Shown here piece by piece: positions 1 through 11,400 of a DNA stretch of 64,000 nt. Source of the stretch: Hyalella azteca (lineage: Eukaryota > Arthropoda > Malacostraca > Amphipoda > Hyalellidae); NCBI RefSeq assembly GCF_000764305.2, contig NW_025936509.1, positions 1 through 64,000 on the forward strand. The letters run 5' to 3'. The stretch's first letter is position 1. Each line of letters begins with the position of its first letter. The notes beneath the pieces are model-generated. The model searched no databases. It was not told the origin of the DNA and saw nothing but the letters and a program-made list of their open reading frames with translations. The translations under genes and the position numbers were made by a program.

Positions 1-124
1 ATAACTGTAGAAGTTACTGCAACAGTAGCTGTCTCAGTAACTGCAACAGTAAATGAAACAGTAACTGTAACAGTAACTGTAAAAGTAACAGTAACAGTAA
101 CTGTTACAGTTACTGTTACAGTTT
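1..124. repeat. Simple GTAACT/ACAGTA repeat with inverted halves
   Basis: Imperfect hexameric repeat of GTAACT and ACAGTA words. The orientation flips near position 105 (AACAGTAACTGTTACAGTT), so the last 60 bases can fold on themselves. No coding signal. Confidence 0.85.
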
Positions 125-1410
125 AAGGTTTGAAAATGTGAACAAACAAAATTGAGGTTTGCTCATGCCCCAAAACATTTCATGTGTGGTGAGTTCAAAC
201 TGCTTCTGAATATCAATCATTGCGGCAATAATTCCGAATATAAATTGTGATTGCGCATGCAACACATTTCAAATGGATTTTAAATTAGTTGTCATGAATA
301 AATTCTGCCATCAGCATCGGAAATAATATTGTATTTGTCGGGAAAATCAATGATGTACGACTTGTACGAATGTCCAGCTTTGACCTGTGGACGGAGCTTT
401 AAAATTTGCCTTCAATAACTAGGAAAAGAAAGAAATAACGTTATAAATAATTTTTTGAAGCCATTTAATAAATTTTTTGTGAAATTTCTTTTGAACGTTT
501 TATGTATAGTATAAATATATATCCATATAATATTTGTATGAATTTTTTGTCATAAATTAACTAAAAGTCCACGCAATTTCTCCTATATTGAAATGGTTCA
601 GTTTAAATAACTGGGATAAAGATAAAAGAGAAAGCAAATGGAAAAATTAAATTGATAGTATTAGACATAAAGTGATCAATACCTCTTGAATTGCTTCATA
701 ACCAGTAAAACGAGGTTTGAACATAAAACTGAACTTGTTTTATAATGAAAAACGACCATAGTCCTGTCATTACTGCGTTGTTTGACAAAAATAATTGATT
801 TATACACAGGCAGAAGAATTCTGATCGAACTGGAAACCATACATTCACCTAAGTTGTGTGCGTTTACACTGTGATTGCTATTAATTTGATATAAAGTTTA
901 TTACACGTGAAATTTGACGTACGATTTAAAAATTTATTATTTTAATTGCTGGAGATACGGTGTACTGCCGGCCGGGAAGCCAGAGACTATACTTTAAAAA
1001 AAAGTTAAGAGATCGTAAATTCATCAGCCAATCATTGACGGCCTTTCAAGCAAAATCCACCAATCATAGACAAGAAAATAGAGCGGAAGTACTTACGTTC
1101 ACTTAGCGAGTTTTGAAAGTATGGCCCCAGCTGCGTATAGGGCGCGTATAGGGGATGGAAGAAAACAAATATTGATGTTGCTCTACTCGCCACCAAGAAC
1201 AGAAGACTTTAATGATATTTTAATACGATTTTCAAACCCTTTCACGTGAACATATTCAAAATTAAGGTCAAGAAACGAAGATGAATGAGGTTTTGTAGCT
1301 ACCCTCAAGATTTCCCGGGTATGCAATGGCTTACACGGGTTCAATTTATGATTAAAATTACTATTTATAAAATATAATATATCAAGCGTCGCTGAGGCTT
1401 GCCGGTCGAC
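125..1410. other. Gene-free AT-rich stretch
   Basis: I see no credible exon, RNA gene or transposon ends here; only short chance open frames interrupted by stops. Confidence 0.5.
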
Positions 1411-1856
1411 ATTTTTAGCGCATTTTCTCATTCATGGAAAAAATGCACTGATGTGCTCGCCTTGTCCGTCCGTCTGACTGTCCGTGACATCACGTTTTCT
1501 TCGACGAGAAAATGCGCTCTCTGTCACTCACTGCAGTGAGTACTGAGTACATTTTTGTATCTTTGGTGAGACAAAAACATGACAATCTTTGGTACACCAA
1601 AGATTGTCATGATTGTGTCTCACCAAAGATTGTCATGATTGCCTCTCACCAAAGATTGTCATGTTTTTGTCTCACCAAAGATACAAAAATGTACTCAGTA
1701 CTCACTGCAGTGAGTGACAGAGAGCGCATTTTCTCGTCGAAGTAAACATGAAGTCACGGACGGACAGACAGACTGACAGACAGACGGACGGACGGACAGA
1801 CGGACATGGCGAGCACAATAATGCATTTTTCATAAATGAGAAAATTCGCTAAAAAT
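1411..1856. mobile_element. Foldback made of two head-to-head copies of MITE family 1
   Basis: The left arm (about 1413-1590) and right arm (about 1605-1855) are reverse complements. Each arm is a copy of a dispersed family (family 1) seen at five other places in the window. Hallmarks are TTTTAGCGCATTTTCTCA at one end, a CCGT microsatellite, then GAGAAAATGCGCTCTC and the palindrome CACTCACTGCAGTGAGT. The centre holds about three 26-bp direct repeats built on CACCAAAGATTGTCATG. The RNA or single strand would form a hairpin of more than 150 bp. No transposase is encoded. Confidence 0.85.
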
Positions 1857-2140
1857 CAAACAGCTAAAAGAAAACGTGTCAAGACAACGTAATGATTATG
1901 CAAAATGATCTTACTAAAATTTTGCGCAAGCACGATTTTAACATATGTCACTGAAAATTCTATCAAACGCTTTTGACTACATCGATCTGTCTGGTTTTGG
2001 TGGAGAGATGCAGAAAAACATAGGGAACAAATCCTGACCTTCAAAAAATTTTTAGCTCTATTACTTTTCGAGTTACAGCCATTCAAAGTTGAGAATCGTT
2101 TTTTTGGGACACCCTGTATTTTGCATGTTAATATAAATGT
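1857..2140. other. Gene-free stretch
   Basis: No gene seen. GGGACACCCTGTAT near 2106 resembles a sequence often met at ends of mariner-like elements, but no partner end was found. Confidence 0.4.
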
Positions 2141-2457
2141 CGTGCCGAAATCGCGGCATTGCTGATTCTATTGAATCGGCAGCCAGTTTGCCGATTCTGT
2201 AGCATCATCATTTCGTTGCTGATTTAGAAAAAATTAAAGTTAGAGTTAGAACATAAATCGACAGTTAGAGTTAGAAAAGTTTGGTCAAGTTTCTTAGGTC
2301 AAGTTCGGTCAAGTTCCTCTATATTTAAATATATAATAAAAAGAACTAGGCTGACTGATCTAACCCCGGATTCCTGTAGTACAGAAATGCTGATTCTACA
2401 GAATTGGCAAACTGGCTGCCGATTCAACAGAATCGGGAATTCCGCTATTCCGGCACG
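2141..2457. mobile_element. MITE with terminal inverted repeats of about 70 bp
   Basis: The left end starts CGTGCCGAAATCGCGGCATT. The right end, read on the opposite strand, starts CGTGCCGGAATAGCGGAATT. The match continues for about 70 bases through a shared stretch with GAATCGGCAGCCAGTTTGCC. The 317-bp element has no coding capacity. No convincing target-site duplication was found, so the superfamily is undetermined. Confidence 0.8.
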
Positions 2458-3106
2458 ATATATATATGTATATATTGATATCTGGGTGTTTAGGAAAATG
2501 GCGATATCTTCAACTGAAATTAGAAGAAATTACGCAACTTCGCGTAGATAGTAAGAGTAAATAAATCACAATGAAAAGCGCGAGTAAGAATGGTATTCGA
2601 TTCACGTTATTTTTTTAATTTATAAAACTACACATGCCAAGCCACGACTTGCATTTCAACTGTTTCGAGACCTTTTGAAAATAATCTCTACCAAATATAT
2701 AATTTCTTCACTTCAAGAGTTGCGAGTACCTTTTTAGATCAATGTGAATAAGAACAAACGTGCTTATATTTCAATATAATACTTAGAAGATGAATTATTG
2801 AATAGTACTTTCTTTTTTAGCCCCACGCGCTCATGACGAAGACAAATTATTAGTTAAATCGTGCTAACGCAGCACCACCTAAGCATTAAAATATAACACG
2901 AATTGTTATCCTTAAAGTCATGGATCGTTCATTATTCGTATCTAAATCCATAAAAGCTGCTACATCACTTATGAGAGCTGCAGGTAAATGAACCAGTAAA
3001 GTTTACAGTTTCATCACATATGTAAGCCGCACTTAAATGAAGCAGGAAGCGCTGCAGTTTTATCACTTCAGAGAGCCCCAGCTAACTGAAGCTGGAATGC
3101 CTACAG
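2458..3106. other. Gene-free stretch
   Basis: No gene, RNA or transposon end recognised. Confidence 0.4.
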
Positions 3107-3240
3107 TTTTTAGCGCATTTTCTCATTTATGGAAAAAAGGAGCTATTGTGCTCGTCATGTCCGTCCGTGATTTCACGTCACGGACGGACGAGAAAATGCG
3201 CTCTCTGTCACTCACTGCAGTAAGTACTGAGTTGTATTTT
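3107..3240 (+). mobile_element. MITE family 1 copy
   Basis: It starts TTTTTAGCGCATTTTCTCA and ends with GAGAAAATGCGCTCTCTGTC followed by the CACTCACTGCAGTAAGT palindrome and ACTGAGT. The internal CCGT microsatellite is short here. GCGCATTTTCTC and GAGAAAATGCGC form an internal inverted repeat. Confidence 0.85.
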
Positions 3241-3931
3241 TTTTATGCATGGCTGTGTTTAAAACGATGTCTGAAAGCTAATCTCAATTTAAAATTATTG
3301 CTGGCTGCATAACTTCTCGTCTTGAGCTTCCCATAAACAGGCTTTGATTTTCAGCAGGGATTTCGTTGATAGAATCTCACTTTTTTCTGACCGCGGGTTC
3401 TACGGTTGTGGGAACGGTTTGACGGATGAATATTACGAAGATTAGCTTTGCCAACTTACTTAAATTGGAATAGATTGATGAACGATTTATTTTATGAATC
3501 AATATTTCGAAGGCATTCACTCCCACCTCGCTCGAAACGGGAGTAAGGTAGCGGTGAGTTGCGATGGGCTCTTAAAAAATGGAATTGTAATGTTGAGGTT
3601 TCGAATGTGAGTTCATTCTGCAGATTTTTTTTAATTTAAGCAGCAATTCAGTGATAATTATTATTAATAATTAATAAGAAATTATTGTACTAATTATCAA
3701 ATAATTATTATTAAGTTCGCTCTGACCACCATCCCATTTTGGGTTTGATTGAAGATTTATATTTAGAGTAAATTGTCACGCCGCCAATGTTTGATAATAA
3801 TTCATTGTTTCTCTTGCTTTGAAATTATTAAAAAATTTAGTAAATTTCCTGCCCATCTAGTCAAATGATTTCATCGTTTGTAAACCAGACAATAAATTAA
3901 ATAATATCAGACTTTTTGCATTATACTGTCN
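3241..3931. other. Gene-free stretch with AT-rich palindrome
   Basis: No gene seen. 3650-3715 is an AT-only palindromic tract built on AATTATTATTAATAATT. A single undetermined base lies at 3931, just before the next minisatellite. Confidence 0.4.
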
Positions 3932-4231
3932 CACACTTTTGAGACACACTTTTGCGACACACTTTTGAGACACACTTTTGAGACACACTTTTGAGACACA
4001 TTTTTGAGGCACACTTTTGAGACACACTTTTGAGACACTTTTGATCCGCACTTTTGAGACACACTTTGGAGACACTTTGGAGACACACTTTTGAGACACA
4101 CTTTGGAGACACACTTTTGAGACACACTTTTGAGACACATTTTTAAGACACACTTTTGAGACACATTTTAGAAACACACTTTTGAGACACACTTTTGCGG
4201 CACACTTTTGAGACACACTTTTGAGACAAAC
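3932..4231. repeat. 13-bp minisatellite (TTTTGAGACACAC)n
   Basis: About 22 copies of the 13-bp unit, with variants such as TTTGGAGACACAC and some shortened units. Three units are 39 bases, so minus-strand frames stay open across the array. These frames are a by-product of the repeat and should not be taken as genes. Confidence 0.95.
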
Positions 4232-5296
4232 TTCACAATTGTTCCAATACACTTCATTCCAAAAAAAGCTAGCAGGAAATTTGGTTTTTCGGGGCTATAA
4301 ATAACCAGTTAAAATCCTCGTAGTTGTCCCAGTTTCCATTTTTATATTCCAAGGCCGTTTTTTGTAGAGTTTCTGTGCCATAAAAAAATTAATCACGTGA
4401 AAAACTCAAAATGCCATAATTTCTCGTACCGAATTGCCAATTCTTCCGCGATTTTCAGCCACGTATGAGGTCCATGACAGACCCTTATTTTAACATTACA
4501 GACCATGACATTTTCATGTCATGGTCATGACAGACCATGACATTTTCAGTTGCGACCGCAGGGTCGCATCTGAATTGCGTCACAGTTCCGGAGCCCTCCA
4601 CACAAAGTTTGTCCAACTTTGTATGATCAATTAAAACTTTATGAGACACAATAAACTGCAGAAGGCCTTTCATCATACCCCGCAGGTCCTCTGGAAATTA
4701 TATGAATTCTGTAATTCCCCAAAGTTTAAAATTGCGTCGTCTTGAAACTACCAGGCGACTTTTGAATGTCAGGATAAATTTTCGTCCGATGATATTTCAA
4801 ATACCTCAGTATTATTTTCATCTATCCATTATATCAATGGTTTTTATTATACCGTTAATATTTATATTATGCTTGAGAAAGGAACAGACGTCAATGAGTT
4901 CAAACAACTGTAATGTTATTATGTTACAAAATGAAACACATTTGCACGGAACATTCGATACGCTCATACTGATGCTCAGAGAACCAATTTGATTCAGGCT
5001 AAGCATTCAATAAATTTTTGTGCGAAGAAGTAGTTTTGACGCTTATTTAATAACGAAGTTTTGGTTCAAAAAGGATCAGTTTATTACTTGTGTGAAAACT
5101 CTATTTATTGTATGAAAAAATACTTTAAGTAAATGCAAAAATTCCAATATAGCCATTCTGAATATATATATTCTTAATTAAGGTTTTTGTTTATTTAGTA
5201 ATATTCAGGGATTTTTTCAAATAGTGCGGCATATATAAAATTTTTTTTTGTTCTAGGAACTAAATGCAAGCAGTCTCTAAAGTAGTATTGGAATAT
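4232..5296. other. Gene-free stretch
   Basis: No gene recognised. 4493-4547 holds overlapping direct and inverted copies of CATGACATTTTCATGTCATG. The rest is AT-rich unique sequence. Confidence 0.4.
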
Positions 5297-5560
5297 TAAA
5301 AATGCAATAAAAAATCTCAGAATAAATCCAATAATTTATCCCCGAAGACATGCAATAAATTTTTTCGATAACATGAAGCGAAAACACCAGAATAAATGCA
5401 AAAAAAAAGAATATAAAAACCCTGCGTTAAAAAATCCCAGAAGCCAAGCCACAATAAATCGCCAAAGATATTAGGTAAAAAATTCCCGAAAACACCCGAT
5501 AAAAAATTCCGAAGCTTTTCTATAAATAATCCCAGAAGACATGCAGTGAAATATCCCCAG
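5297..5560. repeat. Degenerate tandem repeat around AATCCCAGAAGACATGC
   Basis: Repeated imperfect words such as AAAAATCCCAGAAG, CCCCGAAGACATGCAATAAA and AAAAATTCCCGAAAACACC recur every 20-30 bases. It looks like an old, decayed minisatellite. The minus-strand open frame here follows the repeat. Confidence 0.6.
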
Positions 5561-5734
5561 TTCATTAATCAACGCATCGCAGGACAATCGTTAAGTTTCG
5601 GTTGACTCCTTCAGAATGAATGAAACTACAAAATCTAGTTTTTAAAGTCGATCGATATGCGTCAAAAGACAACAATCTACACATCGACATGCACCAGCAT
5701 ACTGAAATTTCTATTATCCAACTCAAAGCTGTAC

Positions 5735-6032
5735 TCAACCCAATCTGCACTAACCTACATTAATATTCACAAACTTAGTCTAATATATGCTAATTCTACA
5801 CCAATCTAACCCAGAAAACAATCTTCACCAACCCAGTCCAATGTGCCCTAACCTACACCGCTCTGCACTAACCTCAACCAATCTGCCCCAACCCACGATA
5901 AAATGCACTAGCCTATACCAATCTGCACTAACCAACGTCAATCTTGACTAAGCCACGCCAATCTGGACTAACCCACACCAATCTGCACAAACCAACTCCA
6001 ATATCCTCTAGCCCAGGCCAATCTATATTAAT
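5735..6032. repeat. 20-bp degenerate minisatellite
   Basis: The consensus is close to CCAATCTGCACTAACCCACA, with about 14 imperfect copies; typical copies are at 5930-6000. No coding potential. Confidence 0.85.
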
Positions 6033-6719
6033 GCCCGCATCGCCGTTTTATTACGTTTAGTGTCAATAATTGTTTTATTCCTTAGCATGCGTTCCTGAAT
6101 ATTGAACCAAGAAACGAAATTCCAGTCAAAAGTAAAAGAATATCATCTAAAAACATTTGACATTTTTGTTCATCAAATGATGGTAAGTAAAATTTTCATA
6201 TTTGTTTGACGTCTCGGAAATGAACTGTTTGCCCAGGATTTCCACGCAAAATTTATTGATGAATATTAGTTTATTTTGATTAATAAGATCGAATATTTTG
6301 TTGAAAAATTTTAGTGCTTTTTGCCTCGTTATACATCTCCTGAACAAGAGTTTCAGAACGGCTTACACTTCGCTTTATGTGACGGCAAAAATTAAAATTG
6401 AAAGCCCAAGCAAGCAAAAACATTCCACGTGATAGACTCCCGACTCATGGAAAAATCCCTCAGAAAGTTTCTTCATTAGTTAAATACTTCGGTATATTTT
6501 AATTTTTGACAGCAACTGGGATGAATGGATGAATGTTTACGCTGCCCATTGAAAAGTATATGAACATTAAAAGTTCGTCTTGAAGCGTACGTGATACGAA
6601 GCTTTTCAATCCGTGGACGTGTTTGCGGTGGACTTGATTTATATTTGATGCCAATTATATCGAACGAATTGCATCTGTCTATCATAACACATAATAATAC
6701 TGTTTGACTGGTACTTGCG
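6033..6719. other. Gene-free stretch
   Basis: No gene, RNA gene or transposon end recognised. Confidence 0.4.
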
Positions 6720-6965
6720 TTTATTTATATCGTATCATGCACTGATATCTATCAATCTGGTTTCTCAATAGTATAGTAGTCTTGCATTTAAATGGTATCA
6801 TAACTTGACATCTATACCTTATTACTGTCTGTGTATCTTTATCTTATCACTATCTTATATCAATATGATATCGCAACTTCCCGTCTATATCGTATCGTTG
6901 TCTTTTATTTATATGGTATCATAACCTAATATTTCTAAGTATATCTTTTTATAATCTGTTATTCA
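6720..6965. repeat. Degenerate repeat rich in TATCGTATCAT
   Basis: Words such as TTATATCGTATCAT, AATGGTATCATAACTTGACA and TATGGTATCATAACCTAATA recur several times at irregular spacing. It is probably a decayed tandem repeat. Confidence 0.5.
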
Positions 6966-8082
6966 TATCGTAGCGCGCGCTGGATAATAAAAATAACTAG
7001 CATACTAACGCGACTCTGACATTGAGTACTAGTATCTAACTTACTACGAAATTAAGGTCAAAATAAATTTTCTAAAATATTTTTTGGCTCAGTTAGATGG
7101 TATTGTTAGTATATTCGTTGCCTAAATTTAAAATTTATCACAGTTTATTATACATGTATAGCTAATAACTTTTTCAGACTTATCTTTTCCTTTGTAATTA
7201 ATGTTGCTTGTTAGGGACCACAGAACAGCATCGCATCGCGGTGTGATTTAAATAAAGAAAGTAAGATTGAGTTTTTCTAATATTAAAACATTTAACATTT
7301 TTACCGTCACTCGAAAGAGCTCCAGAGCGGGACGCTTCATTTAAAATGTATTGTCTGTGGCGACCAGAAGTCGACAATGTGAAGAAAAAACTTCAGATGA
7401 CCTTTAATAATTAAAACAAAAGTTATTAAGTGAGGATGAAAGAAAGGAAATGAATAAAAAATATCTTTTTTGATCAGGCAAAACTGTAAAGTGTTGCTCA
7501 TTAAAATGCTATAATAAATGTAAGAAAATTAATTTCTCATTCAAAAATGACTAATTCCAATCGAGAGAGAAGAACAACCGAACTGGCACGAGCCAATCAT
7601 TTGATGATGAGCTGCTGCTCTTGATTGTCTAGTGGTAATCTGGCAAGAATTGAATTCTATAGCTAGGCAAGACTTCGCTGGATGTATAGTGATGCATACT
7701 GTATACAATACTATACACATGCATACTGTACACAAAGTACACAATAAACCTGATAGCATATGTTACCCTATGTACGGTAAATAACCATTACATTTAATGA
7801 CTGTAAGAGAAATGTAAGGAATTGCGTATAACAAACCCACTAATCAGAAGCACTCTAGATGGCTCCATAGTTCATATACTGTAACGTAAGTAACAAACGA
7901 AGGCTTCAGATACGCGATGAGTATAGATACTGAACAATCCTGCAATTCAAATACAGTGTAGATGGTGCCTCTTTAAGCCTCACGTACAGGTTAAAACCAT
8001 CTGTGTGTCGAAATATCAACAAAGATGTCGGCATGATATGCTGGACAGACTACAAAAATTCCATATGAAGCAGTATTATTCA
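6966..8082. other. Gene-free stretch
   Basis: No gene recognised. A short region near 7690-7750 repeats CATACTGTATACA-like words. Confidence 0.4.
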
Positions 8083-8160
8083 TTAAAGCAGTGTTATTGA
8101 AGCAGTATTATATATAATTCATTAAGCAGTAGCATATGAAGCAGTATTATTATTCATTCT
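8083..8160. repeat. Short GAAGCAGTATTATTCATT repeats
   Basis: Three to four imperfect copies of GAAGCAGTATTAT with ATTCATT tails. Low complexity, no coding signal. Confidence 0.6.
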
Positions 8161-8309
8161 TCATCTCCAGCTTGTGAATGTAAGAATTCATCGCTCGTGT
8201 CGGGTAGCGATTCGACATCTGATCTTCGTATTTTTTATTTGCAGCAGAAATGGTGACTTTATTGTTTCAGGGCGTGAGAAATACTCCTGGGGTGCAGGTG
8301 GGAAAAACC

Positions 8310-8541
8310 CTCATGAAAAGAGGAGGGGAATATTCTATGAAAGAAAGGAAAGGAGGTGAGGAAGGCTCGAGGATAGAAAGAAAAGGAGGTGGAGAAGACT
8401 CTAGGAAAGAAAGGAAAGGAGGATCAGGAAGACTCTAGGAAAGAAAGAAAAGGAGGTGGGGAAGACTCTAGGAAAGAAAGGAAAGGAGGATCAGGAAGAC
8501 TCTAGGAAAGAAAGAAAAGGAGGTGGGGAAGACTCTAGGAA
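8310..8541. repeat. Purine-rich minisatellite, 33/34-bp units
   Basis: AAGACTCTAGG recurs at about 8396, 8430, 8463, 8497 and 8530. The spacings alternate 34, 33, 34, 33, so the array has a 67-bp higher-order period made of GGAAAGGAGGATCAGG and GAAAAGGAGGTGGGG variants. The top strand is almost purely purine between the CTCT words. The array stops abruptly at the sequencing adapter, so its true right end is unknown. Confidence 0.9.
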
Positions 8542-8579
8542 CTGTCTCTTATACACATCTAGATGTGTATAAGAGACAG
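8542..8579. other. Nextera mate-pair junction adapter (assembly artefact)
   Basis: The sequence is CTGTCTCTTATACACATCT immediately followed by its reverse complement AGATGTGTATAAGAGACAG. These are the two 19-bp Tn5 mosaic ends joined head to head, as in the Illumina Nextera mate-pair junction adapter. It sits exactly between two unrelated minisatellites. It is laboratory sequence, not biology, and the flanking arrays may not be adjacent in the genome. Confidence 0.97.
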
Positions 8580-8925
8580 AGTTCACTTTACCACTCAAGT
8601 TCACTTTACCACTCAAGTTCACTTTACCACTCAAGTTTACTTTACCACTCAAGTTTACTTTACCACTCAAGTTCACTTTACCACTCAAGTTCACTTTACC
8701 ACTCAAGTTCACTTTACCACTCAAGTTTACTTTACCACTCAAGTTTACTTTACCACTCAAGTGCACTTTACCACTCAAGTTTACCACATAAATTTATTTT
8801 ACCATTCAAGTTCACTTTACCACTCAAGTTGACTTTACTATTCAAGTTTACTTTACCACTCAAGTTTACTTTACCCTCCAAGCTTACATTACGACTCAAG
8901 CTCACGTTGCCACTCAAGTTCTCTT
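8580..8925. repeat. 18-bp minisatellite (TTCACTTTACCACTCAAG)n
   Basis: About 18 copies of the 18-bp unit, near-perfect at 8580-8780 and decaying towards 8925. Since 18 is a multiple of three, several frames stay open on both strands without being genes. The left boundary is the adapter and so is artificial. Confidence 0.95.
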
Positions 8926-9887
8926 CTACTATCCGTTTACTTCAACCTCATGAATTTAAATTTAATTTTAGCACTGAAGTAGGTTTTACCCACGTTGTGT
9001 ATTTATACTGTTACCCCTCAGAAACGACAACTACGTCCATTAATATTATTCAATCGAATTGGTAATTGAAAAAAGCCAATATTTTCTACCCGAGAAGTGA
9101 TCAGTTGTGATAATTATAATTAATATAAATTATTAATAACAATAACAATTACCAAGTCATATATTGTGAAAACAGTGCCTAATAAATTCTGGCCTGCCAA
9201 ATAATAAAACGAGAAGAAGTAAGTTTTATTAATAATTCTGTATATTCTGCCGATACAACTCTGCCAGTTATGCTACGTTTAAAAATCATTACCATGGAGT
9301 TTATTGCAGTAAAGCTACTGCGATTATTAACTGAGTACTGCGGTAATAAAGCGTTTATAAACTACAGAGAATGAAACAATATCCTGCAATTTTACGAAAC
9401 CATAAACATAGTTGAAATAATGTTTGAATCGAAAATTTATGGGTCCGAAATACAAAAATAGAATACCATTAATTAACAACAGTAATTTTCGATGTCCATG
9501 TGTTGAATTCTTGGTTCTCAGCTGCACTTCTCTTGTACATTTCGTACGTTTGACGCATGCGTGTCACATACATTTTACTTTAGTTCGGTTTTAGAGACAT
9601 CTAGACTTTCAGTTGCGGTGTTGGCTCTAGACTGTAAAGAAGGAAATGTTTGGTAAGCGTGTGTTCTAATTTTGAAGATTCATGTAACGTGTACATTTGA
9701 ATTTTATCGTGTTATAGGATGGAAATAAATGATTTTACTTCTCGATTATACCTTAATGTGCAATACTAATTTTATGTAACAATTTTTACCTTTGTATATT
9801 GTTTGTTTACAGAAACCGATTTATAAAGACAACTGAACGAAAAATCGTGTATTCAAATCCTTCGCCAAACGAATATACGTAACAGTT
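8926..9887. other. Gene-free stretch
   Basis: No gene recognised. A GTAAGC donor-like site at about 9651 and a TTTACAG acceptor-like site at about 9811 exist, but joining them gives only a few codons. Confidence 0.35.
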
Positions 9888-10006
9888 NATATTTACACAT
9901 AAAATATCCCCCAGTCTCGCAGCTATTCTGTTGTTGTCTGCAGGAAACAATGTTGTCGGAGCCGCTCGTCATTTTTCCTTCTGATCAGATGAGCTTCTCA
10001 CGTAAT

Positions 10007-10190
10007 TAAGTTGCTTCGGTAATTAGCAAAATAAATTAATAAATTGCCTGAATATGATTATATTAATTAAATTTCTTCGGTAATTAGCAAGACAAATTAA
10101 TAAATTGCCTGAATATGATTATATTAATTAAATTTCTTCGGTAATTAGCAAAATAAATTAATAAATTGCCTTAATTATATTATATTGGCC
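10007..10190. repeat. 61-bp tandem repeat, nearly three copies
   Basis: CTTCGGTAATTAGCAA recurs at 10014, 10075 and 10136, a period of exactly 61. The paralogous site in A' (about 39998-40060) has a single copy, so the array expanded in A after the duplication. Confidence 0.9.
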
Positions 10191-10643
10191 AGACAAGGCG
10201 TGAACTGACGCGTCTTATAGAGGATAAAAACAAGCTGGGGTCCGTCAATCTTAAAGAATTTATTATTTATATAATTTAAACATTGTTTCTTTAGCTCCTT
10301 TATACAATTAAAAGAAAATGCATCAAGACCACTTACAATTACGCCTCAAAAATTGCTGCGATTGGTCAGAGGTATTCCGTTTGTAGCTATAATTTTGATT
10401 ATAATTTGAACATTATTTCTCAAATTAAGTTTACAATGAAAAATTAAATACAACGAGAATATTAATTTTTTATAGATAGAGAGATAATGATTAATGATAT
10501 GTATTCTGATTGTTTGTCTCGCATTGCAATACATCACGTTAGAGCAGTCACGATGAATTAGAAATGCAAATTCACTGCATTTAAATGAGGAAAATAAGAC
10601 AATTCACATTATTCAGAGATCTATGAATAATTCCGTCGCTCCT

Positions 10644-11400
10644 ATACAAAAATAATGAATATTGAATTCAATTTATTACTAGAAGACTGAATTTCCGACT
10701 TCAGTTATTAACCATAACCAATTTCAACGAATCAGGAAAATAAGAAATGATTTGCTACTAGAAACTGAACAGGCTTTATTTCAAGTTCAAATGATGGATC
10801 AACGGCTGGCTCGGTCATCCATGGCTGGCCATGAACATCACACGGTACACGCCTGCAAGTAAACAAACCCAAACTTGAGAATTGGTTGAATACAGTAAAT
10901 GGCTAATTAATATCAGTGTTCAACAAAAAATCGGTGGAATTCACAAATTATAAACGGTCCAGTCCCAAAGGATCATCCAACTTTGAGAAATTGGCTAGGA
11001 GCGAGGTAAGCAGGTTCTGGCCAAGAATCAAGCCTCACCTCTGACGTCTCGAAGCATCAAGGAGTGTAGCTTCCAGGAGTGTAGCACCACCGTGACCACA
11101 GCTGCTGAGCAGGAGAACGTCTGAGCTCCAGGTAGGGGAACCACGCTCTCGTCGAGCCACCACAACGTCGGATCAAGAGGAGAGCAGGACCGCGGCCGAG
11201 GTAAGATGCTGCAGGTATGCCTTCCAAAAAAACTGCTAGGCAAACACAGGTGAAGCGGGAACACCGTGCGGTTAGGCTGGTGAAGGAAATCTGACTATTC
11301 TTGCTGCAACGATTCTTCTTTGGGTTCGGCTTGACACCGGCCAGAAAAGCGGATTATTTACCACTAATAAATTTAATGAATTCCACCAGATTTTTGTACA
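10644..11400. mobile_element. 757-bp non-autonomous insertion, TSD GCTCCT
   Basis: The insert begins ATACAAAAAT and ends ATTTTTGTACA, giving short imperfect inverted ends that extend weakly through AATTCA...TTTATTA. It is bracketed by GCTCCT at 10638-10643 and 11401-11406. The paralogous copy A' has a single GCTCCT at the same place (about 41340), so this is a filled site with an empty counterpart. The interior is more GC-rich than its surroundings (11020-11300) and has no convincing protein. Read on the minus strand it starts with TG, so a solo LTR is an alternative. Confidence 0.75.

Noticed and set aside
3932..4231. Direct repeats suggesting a CRISPR array (also at 8580-8925 and 33274-33418)
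   Set aside because: The units are contiguous tandem repeats without unique spacers, in a eukaryotic context with no cas genes.
8491..9065. Repetitive proteins across 8491-9065 on both strands
   Set aside because: They translate the 18-bp minisatellite and the sequencing adapter.
9590..9840. Two-exon mini-gene with GTAAGC donor and TTTACAG acceptor
   Set aside because: Splicing gives a frame of about six codons; the sites are probably chance.
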